Below the pieces are notes generated by a model. The model worked only from the letters and a program-made list of their open reading frames with translations. It was not told the origin of the DNA and made no database searches. Shown here piece after piece: positions 31,198 to 39,801 of a stretch of DNA of 64,000 nucleotides. Location of the stretch: the NCBI GenBank assembly GCA_035561075.1, contig DATMYF010000137.1, positions 1-64,000 of the forward strand, written 5' to 3'. Numbering within the stretch: position 1 is the stretch's first letter; every line of letters starts with the position of its first letter. This DNA is from JAMCRM01 sp035561075. Lineage in GTDB: Bacteria; Acidobacteriota; Terriglobia; Bryobacterales; Bryobacteraceae. The position numbers and the translations under genes are program-made.

Positions 31198-31682
31198 GTG
31201 AGGGCAATCATACTCTGCTTCATCCTTACCGCTGCGCCGGCCATGGCCCAGCAGTTCTCCGCCGGAGTGAAGGCCGGCGGGCAGTTGCTCGATGATATCG
31301 ATTCCTACTGGGGCGCGTCCGAATCGAAGCACTGGGTAGCGGGGGCTACGGTCGAGATCGCCCTCCCATTCCGGCTGGCCGTGGAGGTGGATGCGTGGGA
31401 TTTTCCGGTGCTGCTCAAGTACCGCCCAGGGCGCCTCTTCATCTCGGGCGGGTACGCGGCCTCGCTTACGGGGAGCACCATTACGAGCCCGATTACGGCG
31501 CGAACCACGGCGCCGTGGCGGGGGCCGGGGTGGAATTCGGGCGCGGGCGCCTGCACGTCTCCCCTGAATTCCGCTATACCCGCTGGAAGAACAAGCCGGT
31601 GAGCCTCTATGGTTCGCGCGGCTTCAGTATCCAGTCCAACCAGAACCAGGCCGAGATCCTGGTCGGGATCACGTGGCGTTAG
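31198..31682 (+). pseudogene. Frameshifted outer-membrane barrel gene
   Basis: The GTG at 31198 opens a frame with signal peptide (IILCFILTAAPAMAQQ) and barrel strands, as far as RLFISGGYAASLTG. It then continues out of register. The continuing protein is clear in the -1 register: HYEPDYGANHGAVAGAGVEF, then LHVSPEFRYTRW and the C-terminus QAEILVGITWR. The switch falls at a GGGG run (31470-31473), so a single-base gain or loss is enough. The stretch EVDAWDFPVLLKYR also looks short compared with what I would expect of this barrel type, possibly a small deletion. A sequencing error is an alternative. The gene overlaps the end of the convergent 192-residue gene by 14 bp. Confidence 0.7.
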
Positions 31683-32247
31683 GCGGCAGCGGCGGCGGGG
31701 CGTCTTCGGGGACGCGTTCGGGTTCGGGTGCGGCCGGAGCCGGCAGCAGTGCGGGTTCCCTCCGCGTCTCCAGCAACCGTCGCACGTAAAGCGGGTACCG
31801 CCCCAGCATGCCTCCGTAGAGCATGTGCGCCCAGAGCATCGGCCGGTCATGGGTGTAGAGCGGAATCAGCGGGTTCAGCCATCTCCACAGCAGGGCGTAC
31901 CACAGGTAGTACCAGGCGACGCCGCACAGAATTCCAACCAGCACCAGGCGCAGGCGGGGGAAGCGGTCTCGCGCGAGCGCCCCGAACAACGCCCCGAACG
32001 CGCTGTAGAGAATTAGGTACAGGGCGATGCCGGATACGGTCTTCCAGGAGAAACCCGCGCGAATGGCATCGTCTCCGTAGAACGTGGACGACATCAAGTT
32101 GGCCACGTACCAGAAGGTGCGGCGATACCAGGCCGAGGCAAGTCCCGTGAGCGCCAGCATGGCGATCACCCCGACCATGCCGGCCTGGAAACCGGCCAGC
32201 GCGGAAAGGAGCCCCATCCTGTCGTGGGCGTGCCTGCCGGCCATCAC
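31669..32247 (-). CDS. Multi-spanning membrane protein, 192 aa, unknown family
   Basis: The protein has about four hydrophobic segments: LLSALAGFQAGMVGVIAMLA (15-38), a segment around TVSGIALYLILYSAFGALFG, RLVLVGILCGVAWYYLWYAL, and a weaker one near PMLWAHMLYGGML. A Pro/Glu-rich tail follows (LLPAPAAPEPERVPEDAPPP). No family is recognised. The start may be either of two methionines (MMAGRHAHD) at 32247/32244, or M11. It is divergent from the ketoacyl synthase and convergent with the broken barrel gene. Confidence 0.65.
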   Translation of the reverse strand: MMAGRHAHDRMGLLSALAGFQAGMVGVIAMLALTGLASAWYRRTFWYVANLMSSTFYGDDAIRAGFSWKTVSGIALYLILYSAFGALFGALARDRFPRLRLVLVGILCGVAWYYLWYALLWRWLNPLIPLYTHDRPMLWAHMLYGGMLGRYPLYVRRLLETRREPALLPAPAAPEPERVPEDAPPPLPPNAT

Positions 32248-32292
32248 TCATTCAGACTATCCTGCCGCGGGGTTAAAATCAAAGATCAACTC

Positions 32293-33546
32293 ATGACACA
32301 CCGTGTGGTAATCACTGGAATCGGGGCTGTCAGCCCCAATGGGATCGGACGGGAGGCCTTTTGGCAGGCCACCCGGAACGGCGTGAGCGGCGTTCGCCGC
32401 ATCACCCGCTTCGACCCCGAAGGGTATGCCGTCCAGGTGGCCGGTGAGGTCGAGGGGTTCGATGAAATGAAGTACGTCACCGCCAAGGACCGCCCGCACG
32501 TCTCCCGCGTGGCACCCCTGGCGGTCTGCGCCACTCAGGAGGCACTCGCCGACGCGGGTATCGAATGGAGCGCCATGGATCGCGATGCGCTCCGGGGGGT
32601 GGGCGTGATCGTGGGTTCCGGCGGCGGCAGCCAGGAGTTCACCGAGGAGCAGTACCGGCTCTACTACGGCGGCCAAACGAAGCAGTGCAGTGTTTACACC
32701 ATCCCGACCTCTACCATCGGGACACTCGCCAGCGAAGTTTCCATGCGGTTCGGCTTCCGCGGCTTGAGCCACATCGTCTCTACCGGGTGCACATCCTCCA
32801 CCGACGCGATCGGGTATGCGTACCGGAACATACAGGCCGGAGTGCTCGATACCGTGGTGGCCGGCGGCGTTGACGCGCCGCTTGCTCCGCTCATCCTTCG
32901 CGGCTTCATGCTCATGCGCATCATGACCACGAGCTGGAACGCCGAGCCGCAGCGCGCCTCCCGCCCCTTCTCGCGGGACCGCGACGGCTTCGTCATCGCT
33001 GAGGGCGCCTGGTTCTTCGTAATGGAGAGCCTGGAGCGGGCACGCGCCCGCGGCGCCCATATTTACGGCGAAGTGGCCGGCTACGGCTCAACCTGCGAAG
33101 CCTATCACCGCGTGCGGCTGGAAGAGTGCGGCGAAGAGCCGGCGCGTGCCATGGGGCTGGCTATGGGAGAGGCCGGCGTCCCGCCCAGCGCCATCGACTA
33201 CATCCAATACCACGGCACCTCCACGGAATTGAACGATCGTATAGAGACGCGCGCCGTCAAGCTCGCCTTCGACGGGCACGCCCGCAAGCTCGCCGGCTCA
33301 TCGCTGAAGAGCCTGATCGGCCACCCGCAAGGCGCATGCGGAGCCGCGGGAGTGGCTGCCACCCTGCTCGGCATGCGCGAGGGCGTCGTCCACCCCACCA
33401 TGAACGTGGACTGCCCGGACCCTGAGTGCGACCTCGATTACATCCCCGGCGAGGCTCGCTCCCTCGACGTCGAGTACGCTGTCGTCAACTGCATCGCCTT
33501 CGGCAGCAAGAATTCGGCGCTGGTTTTGCGTAAGCTGGAGCAATAG
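32293..33546 (+). CDS. Beta-ketoacyl-ACP synthase, KAS II/FabF type
   Basis: The 417-residue thiolase-fold enzyme condenses acyl chains with malonyl-ACP. The N-terminus is HRVVITGIGAVSPNG. The nucleophile is C166 in VSTGCTSSTDAIGYAYR. The two histidines are in QYHGTSTELNDRIETRAVK and SLKSLIGHPQGACGA. The C-terminus is VNCIAFGSKNSALVLRK (FGG/FGS-type). The frame is open upstream to 32224, but the KAS fold begins at MTHRVV (32293). The active-site context GCTSS instead of ACAT/ACSS, and the lack of fabD, fabG or acpP nearby, suggest a specialised paralogue rather than the housekeeping enzyme. Confidence 0.9.
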   Translation: MTHRVVITGIGAVSPNGIGREAFWQATRNGVSGVRRITRFDPEGYAVQVAGEVEGFDEMKYVTAKDRPHVSRVAPLAVCATQEALADAGIEWSAMDRDALRGVGVIVGSGGGSQEFTEEQYRLYYGGQTKQCSVYTIPTSTIGTLASEVSMRFGFRGLSHIVSTGCTSSTDAIGYAYRNIQAGVLDTVVAGGVDAPLAPLILRGFMLMRIMTTSWNAEPQRASRPFSRDRDGFVIAEGAWFFVMESLERARARGAHIYGEVAGYGSTCEAYHRVRLEECGEEPARAMGLAMGEAGVPPSAIDYIQYHGTSTELNDRIETRAVKLAFDGHARKLAGSSLKSLIGHPQGACGAAGVAATLLGMREGVVHPTMNVDCPDPECDLDYIPGEARSLDVEYAVVNCIAFGSKNSALVLRKLEQ

Positions 33547-33550
33547 CCTC

Positions 33551-34465
33551 ATGTCGCGTTCCTCGAAGTTCCTCGCTTCCATCGTGGTCCTCGCCGCTGG
33601 TATCGCGGCAGGGTACTCTTATACCCCGGCCCGGCTGTTCGCCATCAAGGCGCTTGGCCGCGCCCCGCAGTGTCCCATGTCGAACGCCTTAGCGGCCCAG
33701 GACAACATTAAGCTCCAGATCCGCTATAAGGACGAGATCCTGGCGGCAAGCCGCCTGATCGAGAAGGACCCCGCCGGCTTCCATCTGTGGGAAACCCCCA
33801 TGGGCCGCTGGTGGATCCCTGACGGCGACGACTGGATGTTGCCCTACAACCTCGCCGAGCAGAAACGCCGCATTTACGGCACCGGCCCTCAGGACGTGCA
33901 GCGCGGTGACGTGGTTCTCGACTGCGGTGCCAATATCGGGGTCTACACGCGGCTGGCGCTCGATCGCGGCGCCCGCACCGTGGTGGCCATCGAGCCTGGC
34001 CCGGAGAACGTCGAATCGCTGCGCCGAAACTTCAAGGACGAGATCGCTTCCGGGCGCGTCATCCTGGTCCCCAAGGGCGTCTGGGACAAAGACGATATCC
34101 TCACCCTCAAGGTGGATCCAGGGAACACTGCCGCCAATACTTTCGTGATGGACTTGAAGAACGGGCAGATGGGGGTGAAGGTGCCCCTTACCACGATCGA
34201 CAAGCTGGTGGCCGAACTGGGTCTCGACAAGGTGGATTACATCAAGATGGATATCGAGGGCGCCGAGCAGCGCGCGCTTCAAGGTGCCGCCGGGACCTTG
34301 GCGAAGTACCATCCCCGCCTGGCCCTCTCCGCTTACCACGTACCCGATGACCCGGTGAAGATCCCGGAACTGGTCCGCAAGGCCTGGCCGGGCTACGGTA
34401 TGGAGTGCGGCCCCTGCGCGGAGGCCACCTTCCTGATCCGCCCGGACGTACTGTACTTCCGGTAA
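33551..34465 (+). CDS. FkbM-family methyltransferase, membrane-anchored
   Basis: A 304-residue protein with an N-terminal membrane helix (FLASIVVLAAGIAAGYSY). An extra region of about 90 residues (LWETPMGRWWIPDGDDWMLP) is followed by the FkbM SAM-binding domain: DVVLDCGANIGVYTRLALDR (motif I), TVVAIEPGPENVESLRRN, VDYIKMDIEGAEQRALQGA and PRLALSAYHV. FkbM enzymes methylate hydroxyl groups of sugars or polyketides. It begins five bases after the ketoacyl synthase, so the pair may act on one lipid or polyketide product. That is inference. Confidence 0.85.
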   Translation: MSRSSKFLASIVVLAAGIAAGYSYTPARLFAIKALGRAPQCPMSNALAAQDNIKLQIRYKDEILAASRLIEKDPAGFHLWETPMGRWWIPDGDDWMLPYNLAEQKRRIYGTGPQDVQRGDVVLDCGANIGVYTRLALDRGARTVVAIEPGPENVESLRRNFKDEIASGRVILVPKGVWDKDDILTLKVDPGNTAANTFVMDLKNGQMGVKVPLTTIDKLVAELGLDKVDYIKMDIEGAEQRALQGAAGTLAKYHPRLALSAYHVPDDPVKIPELVRKAWPGYGMECGPCAEATFLIRPDVLYFR

Positions 34466-34507
34466 CCGCTCCTTTGCCCCCGCCCGCCCCATAATATGGT
34501 CAGCGGG

Positions 34508-35332
34508 ATGGCGAACTATATCTGCATTGCGTGCGGCGTGGCGTACGGGGACAGCGAAACCCCGCCTGACGAGTGCGGCATCTGCCTGGACGAGCGGCAG
34601 TATGTCCACCCGGAAGGCCAGCAATGGACCACCATGGGGGAGCTGCGGCACGATTACTCGAACGCCGTACGCGCCGAAGGTCCTGGGCTGACGGGCATCG
34701 GGACGGAGCCGTCCTTCGCCATCGGGCAGCGCGCGCTGCTGGTGCAATCGCCCGCGGGCAACGTCCTCTGGGATTGCATCAGCCTGGTGGATAGCGCCAC
34801 GGTCAGCGCCGTGCAGGAGCGCGGCGGATTGGCGGCCATCGCCATCAGCCACCCGCATTTCTACGCTTCCATGGTGGAATGGAGCCGTGCTTTCGGCGGC
34901 GTGCCGATCTACCTTCACGCCGACGACCGTCGCTGGGTGATGCACCACGATCCCGCGCTCGTTTACTGGAGCGGCGATTCCCACGCCATCGCGCCCGGCC
35001 TCACCCTGGTCCGCTGCGGCGGGCACTTCGATGGCAGCAGCGTCCTGCACTGGGGTGCTGGCGCCGGTGGCGGCGGTGCGCTGCTCTCCGGCGACACCAT
35101 CATGGTGGCGCGCGACCGCCGCCACGTCAGCTTCATGTACAGCTATCCGAACTTTATCCCCATGGCGCCTGCCGCAGTACGGCGTATCGTATCCGCGGTC
35201 GAGCCGTTCCCGTTCGAACAGATCTACGGAGGCTGGTTCGGATTCAACATCATGGCCGGTGCCAAGGATGTGTTGGGACACTCGACGGAGCGCTACCTCA
35301 AAGCCATCGGTGCCGCCTCCCGCGGCGCATAA
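34508..35332 (+). CDS. Metallo-beta-lactamase-fold protein with zinc-ribbon N-terminus
   Basis: The 274-residue product starts with a rubredoxin/zinc-ribbon-like knuckle: YICIACGVAYGDSETPPDEC followed by GICLDERQY. The MBL fold follows, with LGWDCI-like strands, AIAISHPHFYASMVEWSRAF in place of the usual HxHxDH loop, HADDRRW, VRCGGHFDGSSVLHW and LLSGDTIMVA, which supply later ligands. The HPHFYAS loop lacks the aspartate-histidine pair, so only a partial metal site may form. I recognise the subgroup as MBL-fold hydrolases with an SHPHFY motif, without a known substrate. The earlier ATG at 34496 is possible. Confidence 0.82.
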   Translation: MANYICIACGVAYGDSETPPDECGICLDERQYVHPEGQQWTTMGELRHDYSNAVRAEGPGLTGIGTEPSFAIGQRALLVQSPAGNVLWDCISLVDSATVSAVQERGGLAAIAISHPHFYASMVEWSRAFGGVPIYLHADDRRWVMHHDPALVYWSGDSHAIAPGLTLVRCGGHFDGSSVLHWGAGAGGGGALLSGDTIMVARDRRHVSFMYSYPNFIPMAPAAVRRIVSAVEPFPFEQIYGGWFGFNIMAGAKDVLGHSTERYLKAIGAASRGA

Positions 35333-35390
35333 CGCGGAGGGCATGTTATCCTATAGAGAGCACCTTTCTTTTCATACTGGTACACACATT

Positions 35391-36839
35391 TTGAAAGTCG
35401 GTTTTGTAAGTCTGGGCTGCCCCAAAAACCTTGTGGACAGCGAAGTCATGATGGGCCAACTGGTCTCTCGCGGACACGAGTTGACTCCGCATCCCGATCA
35501 GGCCGAGGTTCTGGTCGTCAATACCTGCAGCTTCATCGATCCCGCCAAGAAGGAATCCATCGACACGATTCTCGAAATGGCCGAGTACAAGAAAATCGGC
35601 CGCGCGAAAAAGCTGATCGTGGCCGGATGCCTGGTGGAACGTTATCGCGACGACATCCGCACGGACCTGCCCGAAGTGGACGCGTTGGTGGGGACCAACG
35701 AACTCGATCGCATCGTCGGGCTCGTGGAGGGCTGGGCGGACGAAGCCGGAGCCCCAGCGTCCGAGCCGTACCTGTACCACGACATGACCCCGCGGGTGCT
35801 GGCCACCCCCCGCCACTACGCCTACATCAAGATCGCGGAAGGCTGCGACCATCCCTGTACCTTCTGCGTGATCCCGCAATACCGCGGCGCGTTCCGCAGC
35901 CGGCGTTTCGAATCCGTGGTGGCGGAGGCCACGCGCCTGTTCAGCCAGGGCGTGCGGGAGATCGATCTCATCGGGCAGGACACTACCTGCTATGGCGAAG
36001 ATCTCGGCCTGAAGGACGGCTTGGCTGCTCTGCTCGCCCGCCTGGCAGCGATCGAAACGCCGCGCGAGAAGTGGGTGCGCTTCCTCTACGCTTATCCGAA
36101 CAAAGTGACCCAGCGGCTGCTCGATACCATTGCCGAGCATCCCTCGCTGGTCAAATACATCGACATGCCGCTCCAGCATGCGAGCGCCGCCGTGCTCAAG
36201 CGCATGAAGCGCGGCGCCTCGGGCGATATCTTCCTGAAGCTGATCGAGCGCATTCGCCGGACCATCCCGGGAGTGGCCATCCGGACCAGCTTTATCGTGG
36301 GCTTCCCAGGCGAAACGAAGGCGGATTTCGAGGAGTTGTGCGGTTTCGTACAAGCGGCTCAATTCGATCGGATGGGGGTCTTCACCTACTCCGACGAAGA
36401 CACCAGTGCAAGCTGGCGCCTGGACGGCAAAGTCGACGGCCGCACGATTCACAACCGCAAGCAGCGCTTGATGGCGATCCAGCGCAAGATCTCCAGGGCA
36501 CGCAGCCGCGGCCTTGTAGGCCAGACTGTCCCGGTGCTGGTGGAAGGGCTTTCGCCCGAAACCGACCTGCTCTGGCAGGCCCGCAGCGCCACGCAGGCGC
36601 CCGAGATCGACGGCGTAACCCTGATCAACGACGTGGAAGGCGACGCGCCCGAGCCCGGTCAGATCCGGCTCCTGCGGGTCACCGAAGCGCACGATTACGA
36701 CGTGGTAGGTACGCTGCTCGAAATGCCCGATGCGGAGAAGGGGTTTTTCGGCGAGGGAGCGAGTTGTGCCTCGCCGGCACCGGGGCTGATCACAATCACC
36801 CCATCGCCCACCTCCCATCCCCCATCTGCCGTTTTATGA
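35391..36839 (+). CDS. rimO: Ribosomal protein uS12 methylthiotransferase RimO
   Basis: RimO is a radical SAM enzyme that adds a methylthio group to an aspartate of ribosomal protein S12. Counting from the TTG at 35391, the N-terminal cluster cysteines are C10 (KVGFVSLGCPKNLVDSE), C46 (VVNTCSFID) and C80 (VAGCLVERY). The radical SAM cysteines are C152, C156 and C159 (EGCDHPCTFCVIPQYRG). The C-terminal TRAM domain ends near IRLLRVTEAHDYDVVGTL. The family starts at KVGF, so TTG 35391 is likely; ATG 35343, just after GGAGG, is an alternative adding 16 residues. A 36-residue low-complexity tail (PGLITITPSPTSHPPS) is unusual. The stop overlaps yacG. Confidence 0.94.
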   Translation: MKVGFVSLGCPKNLVDSEVMMGQLVSRGHELTPHPDQAEVLVVNTCSFIDPAKKESIDTILEMAEYKKIGRAKKLIVAGCLVERYRDDIRTDLPEVDALVGTNELDRIVGLVEGWADEAGAPASEPYLYHDMTPRVLATPRHYAYIKIAEGCDHPCTFCVIPQYRGAFRSRRFESVVAEATRLFSQGVREIDLIGQDTTCYGEDLGLKDGLAALLARLAAIETPREKWVRFLYAYPNKVTQRLLDTIAEHPSLVKYIDMPLQHASAAVLKRMKRGASGDIFLKLIERIRRTIPGVAIRTSFIVGFPGETKADFEELCGFVQAAQFDRMGVFTYSDEDTSASWRLDGKVDGRTIHNRKQRLMAIQRKISRARSRGLVGQTVPVLVEGLSPETDLLWQARSATQAPEIDGVTLINDVEGDAPEPGQIRLLRVTEAHDYDVVGTLLEMPDAEKGFFGEGASCASPAPGLITITPSPTSHPPSAVL

Positions 36840-37006
36840 AGTGCCCTATCTGCAAGAAGCCCGTTAAGCGCTCCGACCCCGAATTTCCTTTCTGCAGCGA
36901 GCGGTGCCGCGTGATCGACCTGGGAAACTGGGCCTCGGGGAAGTACGTAATTTCCACGCCCCTGGCGCCTTCGCCGGACGTGAAAGCGGAGGATGATGAA
37001 GAATAG
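36836..37006 (+). CDS. yacG: DNA gyrase inhibitor YacG, zinc-binding
   Basis: The 56-residue protein has the YacG fold, with MKCPICKKPVK and FPFCSERCRVIDLGNWASGK. Four cysteines (C3, C6, and those of FCSERC) bind one zinc. E. coli YacG binds GyrB and blocks DNA binding; in E. coli it sits with coaE. Here it overlaps the rimO stop by four bases (ATGA) and its end overlaps pgpA by 14 bases, so the three are probably one operon. The acidic tail (VKAEDDEE) is common in the family. Confidence 0.9.
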   Translation: MKCPICKKPVKRSDPEFPFCSERCRVIDLGNWASGKYVISTPLAPSPDVKAEDDEE

Positions 37007-37463
37007 ACTGGCGCTGGCGTTCGCCACCTGGTTCGGCTGCGGCTACTCCCCGGCTGCCCCTGGTTCGGTGGGCTCCGCGGCCGCAGTAGGAATTGCGTGG
37101 CTGCTCGCCGAGTATGCCGGGTGGCGGCCCGCGTGGTTCGGCCTGCTGGCGGTGGCGGCGCTCGTGCCGGCTATCTGGTCGGCCGGCGCAACCGAGCGCA
37201 TCAAGAAGATGGAGGACCCGGGCATTGTCGTTATCGACGAGGTGGTCGGGCAATGGATCACCCTGGCCGGCGCCGCCACCCTGAACTGGCGCTCCTACCT
37301 CTTCGCTTTCGTGCTTTTCCGCCTGTTCGACATTTGGAAACCCCCGCCTGTCCGGCAGCTCGAAAATCTGCATGGAGGAGTAGGGATCGTCGCCGATGAC
37401 GCCGCGGCGGGCGTTTATGGCGCACTTGTGTTATTTCTGGCGGGATGTTTCAATCTGTATTAA
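36993..37463 (+). CDS. pgpA: Phosphatidylglycerophosphatase A
   Basis: PgpA removes phosphate from phosphatidylglycerophosphate, the product of PgsA (encoded at 20229), to give phosphatidylglycerol. The 156-residue membrane protein shows LAFATWFGCGYSPAAPGSVG, the acidic cluster MEDPGIVVIDEVVGQWITL, LFRLFDIWKPPPVRQLENLH, and GGVGIVADDAAAGVYGALVL. These are the diagnostic PgpA motifs. Start at 36993 or at the second Met three bases later. Confidence 0.94.
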   Translation: MMKNRLALAFATWFGCGYSPAAPGSVGSAAAVGIAWLLAEYAGWRPAWFGLLAVAALVPAIWSAGATERIKKMEDPGIVVIDEVVGQWITLAGAATLNWRSYLFAFVLFRLFDIWKPPPVRQLENLHGGVGIVADDAAAGVYGALVLFLAGCFNLY

Positions 37464-37467
37464 TCAT

Positions 37468-38511
37468 ATGGCGCTTCGGAAAACTTCGGATGGACGGCCC
37501 CAAATCGTGCAGGTCACGCCTTCGGCGGCCATCGCCGGGGGCGAGTTGCTGGTGCGGGGAAGAGGATTCGTAAAGGCGTCCGACCGCCCGCGGGTGACCA
37601 TTGGAGAGGTTGACGCGCCGGTGGTGATCGGCTCGGACACGTATTGCATCGTGCGGGTGCCGGAGGGCGCGTCGGCCGGTGAACTCGTCGTGGGGAACGG
37701 TACCCAGACCAGCGAAGCGTGGACCTGCGAAATCGGCATCCCCATTGCCGATAGCCTGCATCCCGTGGCCAACCCGGCTGTCGATTCGTTCGGCAACATC
37801 TACAGCACGTTCAGCGGATCGCGCGGCCAGAAGGTCCCGGTGGCGGTCTATAAAATCGACCTGCACTATAATGTGAAGCCGTTCATCAACGACATGATGA
37901 ACGCCACGGGTCTGGTCTTCGACCGCCAGGGCACGCTCTACGTCTCCAGCCGCTTCGAGGGCCACGTCTACCAGATCTCTCCCACCGGCAACATGCAGAT
38001 CTACGTCGAAGGCATGGGGATCGCCACAGGCATGGCCTTCGATGAAGAGGAGAACCTCTACGTCGGGGACCGCGGCGCGAGCGGCACCGGCACCATCTTC
38101 AAAATCGCGCGCAACAAACAGATCTTCGTCTTCGCTACCCTTGAGCCGTCGATCGCGGCTTATCACCTGGCCTTCGGGCCGGATGGCTACCTCTACGTTT
38201 CCGGCCCCACCACGTCGAGCTTCGATTCGGTGTACCGCATCTCCAGCGCGGGCGAAGTGGAGACGTTCTACCGGGGCCTCGGCCGCCCGCAGGGGCTGGC
38301 CTTCGACGAAGAGGGCAACCTTTATGTGGCGGCATCGCTCGGCGGGCGCAAGGGCGTGGTTCGGATCACCCAGGAGCGCGAGGCGGAACTCTTCCTCTCC
38401 GGACCCGGCATCGTGGGGCTGGCCTTCACGCCGTCGCAGTCCATGGTAGTGGCCACAACCAACGCGCTCTACCGCGTGGACGTAGGGATCAAGGGCCGAA
38501 GCGCCTTTTAA
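37468..38511 (+). CDS. IPT/TIG domain plus NHL/SMP-30-type beta-propeller protein
   Basis: The 347-residue protein has no visible signal peptide. An IPT/TIG immunoglobulin-like domain (about 12-90; PQIVQVTPSAAIAGGELLVR, RVTIGEVDAPVVIGSD) is followed by repeated strands of an NHL/SGL-type propeller: NPAVDSFGNIYSTFSG, ATGLVFDRQGTLYVSSRFEG, GMAFDEEENLYVGDRGASG, LAFGPDGYLYVSGPT and GLAFDEEGNLYVAASLGG. Six such repeats suggest a six-bladed propeller. Such proteins may be lactonases or carbohydrate or protein binders; no catalytic set is clear. The ATG at 37468 is five bases after pgpA. The next gene, cinA, begins 12 bp later. Confidence 0.8.
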   Translation: MALRKTSDGRPQIVQVTPSAAIAGGELLVRGRGFVKASDRPRVTIGEVDAPVVIGSDTYCIVRVPEGASAGELVVGNGTQTSEAWTCEIGIPIADSLHPVANPAVDSFGNIYSTFSGSRGQKVPVAVYKIDLHYNVKPFINDMMNATGLVFDRQGTLYVSSRFEGHVYQISPTGNMQIYVEGMGIATGMAFDEEENLYVGDRGASGTGTIFKIARNKQIFVFATLEPSIAAYHLAFGPDGYLYVSGPTTSSFDSVYRISSAGEVETFYRGLGRPQGLAFDEEGNLYVAASLGGRKGVVRITQEREAELFLSGPGIVGLAFTPSQSMVVATTNALYRVDVGIKGRSAF

Positions 38512-38522
38512 TATCTTCCACC

Positions 38523-39782
38523 GTGAACGCTGAAATTATAGCTGTAGGCTCGGAGTTGCTCGGTTCCCAGCGGCTCGATACCGACTCGCTGTTTCTTACC
38601 GATCAGTTGAATGCCATAGGCGTTGAGGTCACCACCAAGTGCGTGGTCGGTGACGACCGCGACCGCCTGGCCGATGCGGTGCTGCGCGCCGCGCGCCGTT
38701 CCCCGATCGTGATCCTTTCGGGCGGACTTGGCCCCACCGAGGACGACGTCACCCGAGAGGCCGTGGCGCAGGCGCTCGGCCGCAAGCTCGTTTTCCATCC
38801 CGAGATTGCGGATGCCCTCGAACAACGCTTCGCGAGGGCCGGACGCAAGCTGGCGGAGGTCAACCGCCGCCAGGCCTTCATCATCGAAGGCGCCGAAATC
38901 CTGCCCAACGATCGTGGCACGGCTCCCGGACAGTGGATCGACAGCGACGGCGCTTCGGTGCTGCTGCTCCCCGGCCCGCCCCATGAGCTGAAGGCCATGT
39001 TCACGCGTCAGTGTCTGCCGCGCCTGGTGCGCCGCGTGCCGAAGCAGTGCATCCAGACGCTCGTGCTGCGCGTGGCGGGCATGGCGGAATCGGACCTCGA
39101 CCAGCTCATCTCCCCGGTCTATCTCAAGTACACGAATCCCGTTACCACGGTGCTGGCCGCCGCCGGCGACATCCAGATCCACTTCCGCGCGCGATGCGCC
39201 ACCGAGGCCGAAGCCGCGGCCCTGCTGGCCGAAGTCGCCGGACCGGTCGATCTGCTGCTCGGGGATCGCATCTACTCGCGCAATGGCGACACCCTTGAAG
39301 CCGTGGTCGGGGAGATGCTGCGCAAGCAGCACGCTACGCTCGCGGTGGCCGAAAGCTGCACCGGAGGGCTGCTCTCGGAGCGCATCACCTCCGTGCCGGG
39401 CAGTTCCGAGTACTTCCTCGGCGGCCTCGTGACGTACGACAAGCGCATGAAAACGGAGTGGCTGGGGGTGAGCCCGCAGACTCTTGAGCAGTTCGGGGCC
39501 GTCAGTGCCGAAACCGCCGAAGCCATGGCGCTCGGTGCGCGCCGCCGCGCGGGTTCCACATACGCAGTGGCCATCACGGGCTCGGCCGGACCGGGCGACG
39601 GCGGCGAAAAGGTCCCCATCGGTACGGTCTACATGGCTGTGGCCGATCCCACCGGCTGTCAGGTGCACCACCGGGTGTTCCTGGGAGACCGCCCACGCAT
39701 TCGTTCCTTCGCCGCCCAGACCGCGCTGGACCACCTGCGCCGCCGCTGTGCTGCGCTCACATTGGTCTCCCGATTGCCCTGA
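38523..39782 (+). CDS. cinA: CinA-family protein with NMN amidohydrolase domain
   Basis: The 419-residue protein begins MNAEIIAVGSELLGSQRLDT and has ILSGGLGPTEDDVTREAVAQ, the MoCF/COG1058 domain (about 1-170). The C-terminal PncC-like domain (about 260-410) has AVAESCTGGLLSERITSVPG, FLGGLVTYDKRMKTEWLGV, GAVSAETAEAMALGAR and TGSAGPGDGGEKVPIGTVY. These domains act in NAD recycling (ADP-ribose pyrophosphatase and nicotinamide mononucleotide deamidation). The link to competence holds only in some Gram-positives. GTG start. Family length is usual (about 415). Confidence 0.93.
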   Translation: MNAEIIAVGSELLGSQRLDTDSLFLTDQLNAIGVEVTTKCVVGDDRDRLADAVLRAARRSPIVILSGGLGPTEDDVTREAVAQALGRKLVFHPEIADALEQRFARAGRKLAEVNRRQAFIIEGAEILPNDRGTAPGQWIDSDGASVLLLPGPPHELKAMFTRQCLPRLVRRVPKQCIQTLVLRVAGMAESDLDQLISPVYLKYTNPVTTVLAAAGDIQIHFRARCATEAEAAALLAEVAGPVDLLLGDRIYSRNGDTLEAVVGEMLRKQHATLAVAESCTGGLLSERITSVPGSSEYFLGGLVTYDKRMKTEWLGVSPQTLEQFGAVSAETAEAMALGARRRAGSTYAVAITGSAGPGDGGEKVPIGTVYMAVADPTGCQVHHRVFLGDRPRIRSFAAQTALDHLRRRCAALTLVSRLP

Positions 39783-39801
39783 TTCTCCCTGGAGGGGAAT
39801 C

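Noticed and set aside
29415..31244. 609-codon open frame on the minus strand opposite ridA, the amidohydrolase and DUF1992
   Set aside because: The composition is Arg/His/Gly-rich and no motif is visible. Three well-recognised plus-strand genes occupy the same DNA.
35346..36818. 490-codon open frame opposite rimO
   Set aside because: Shadow of rimO; no recognisable protein features.
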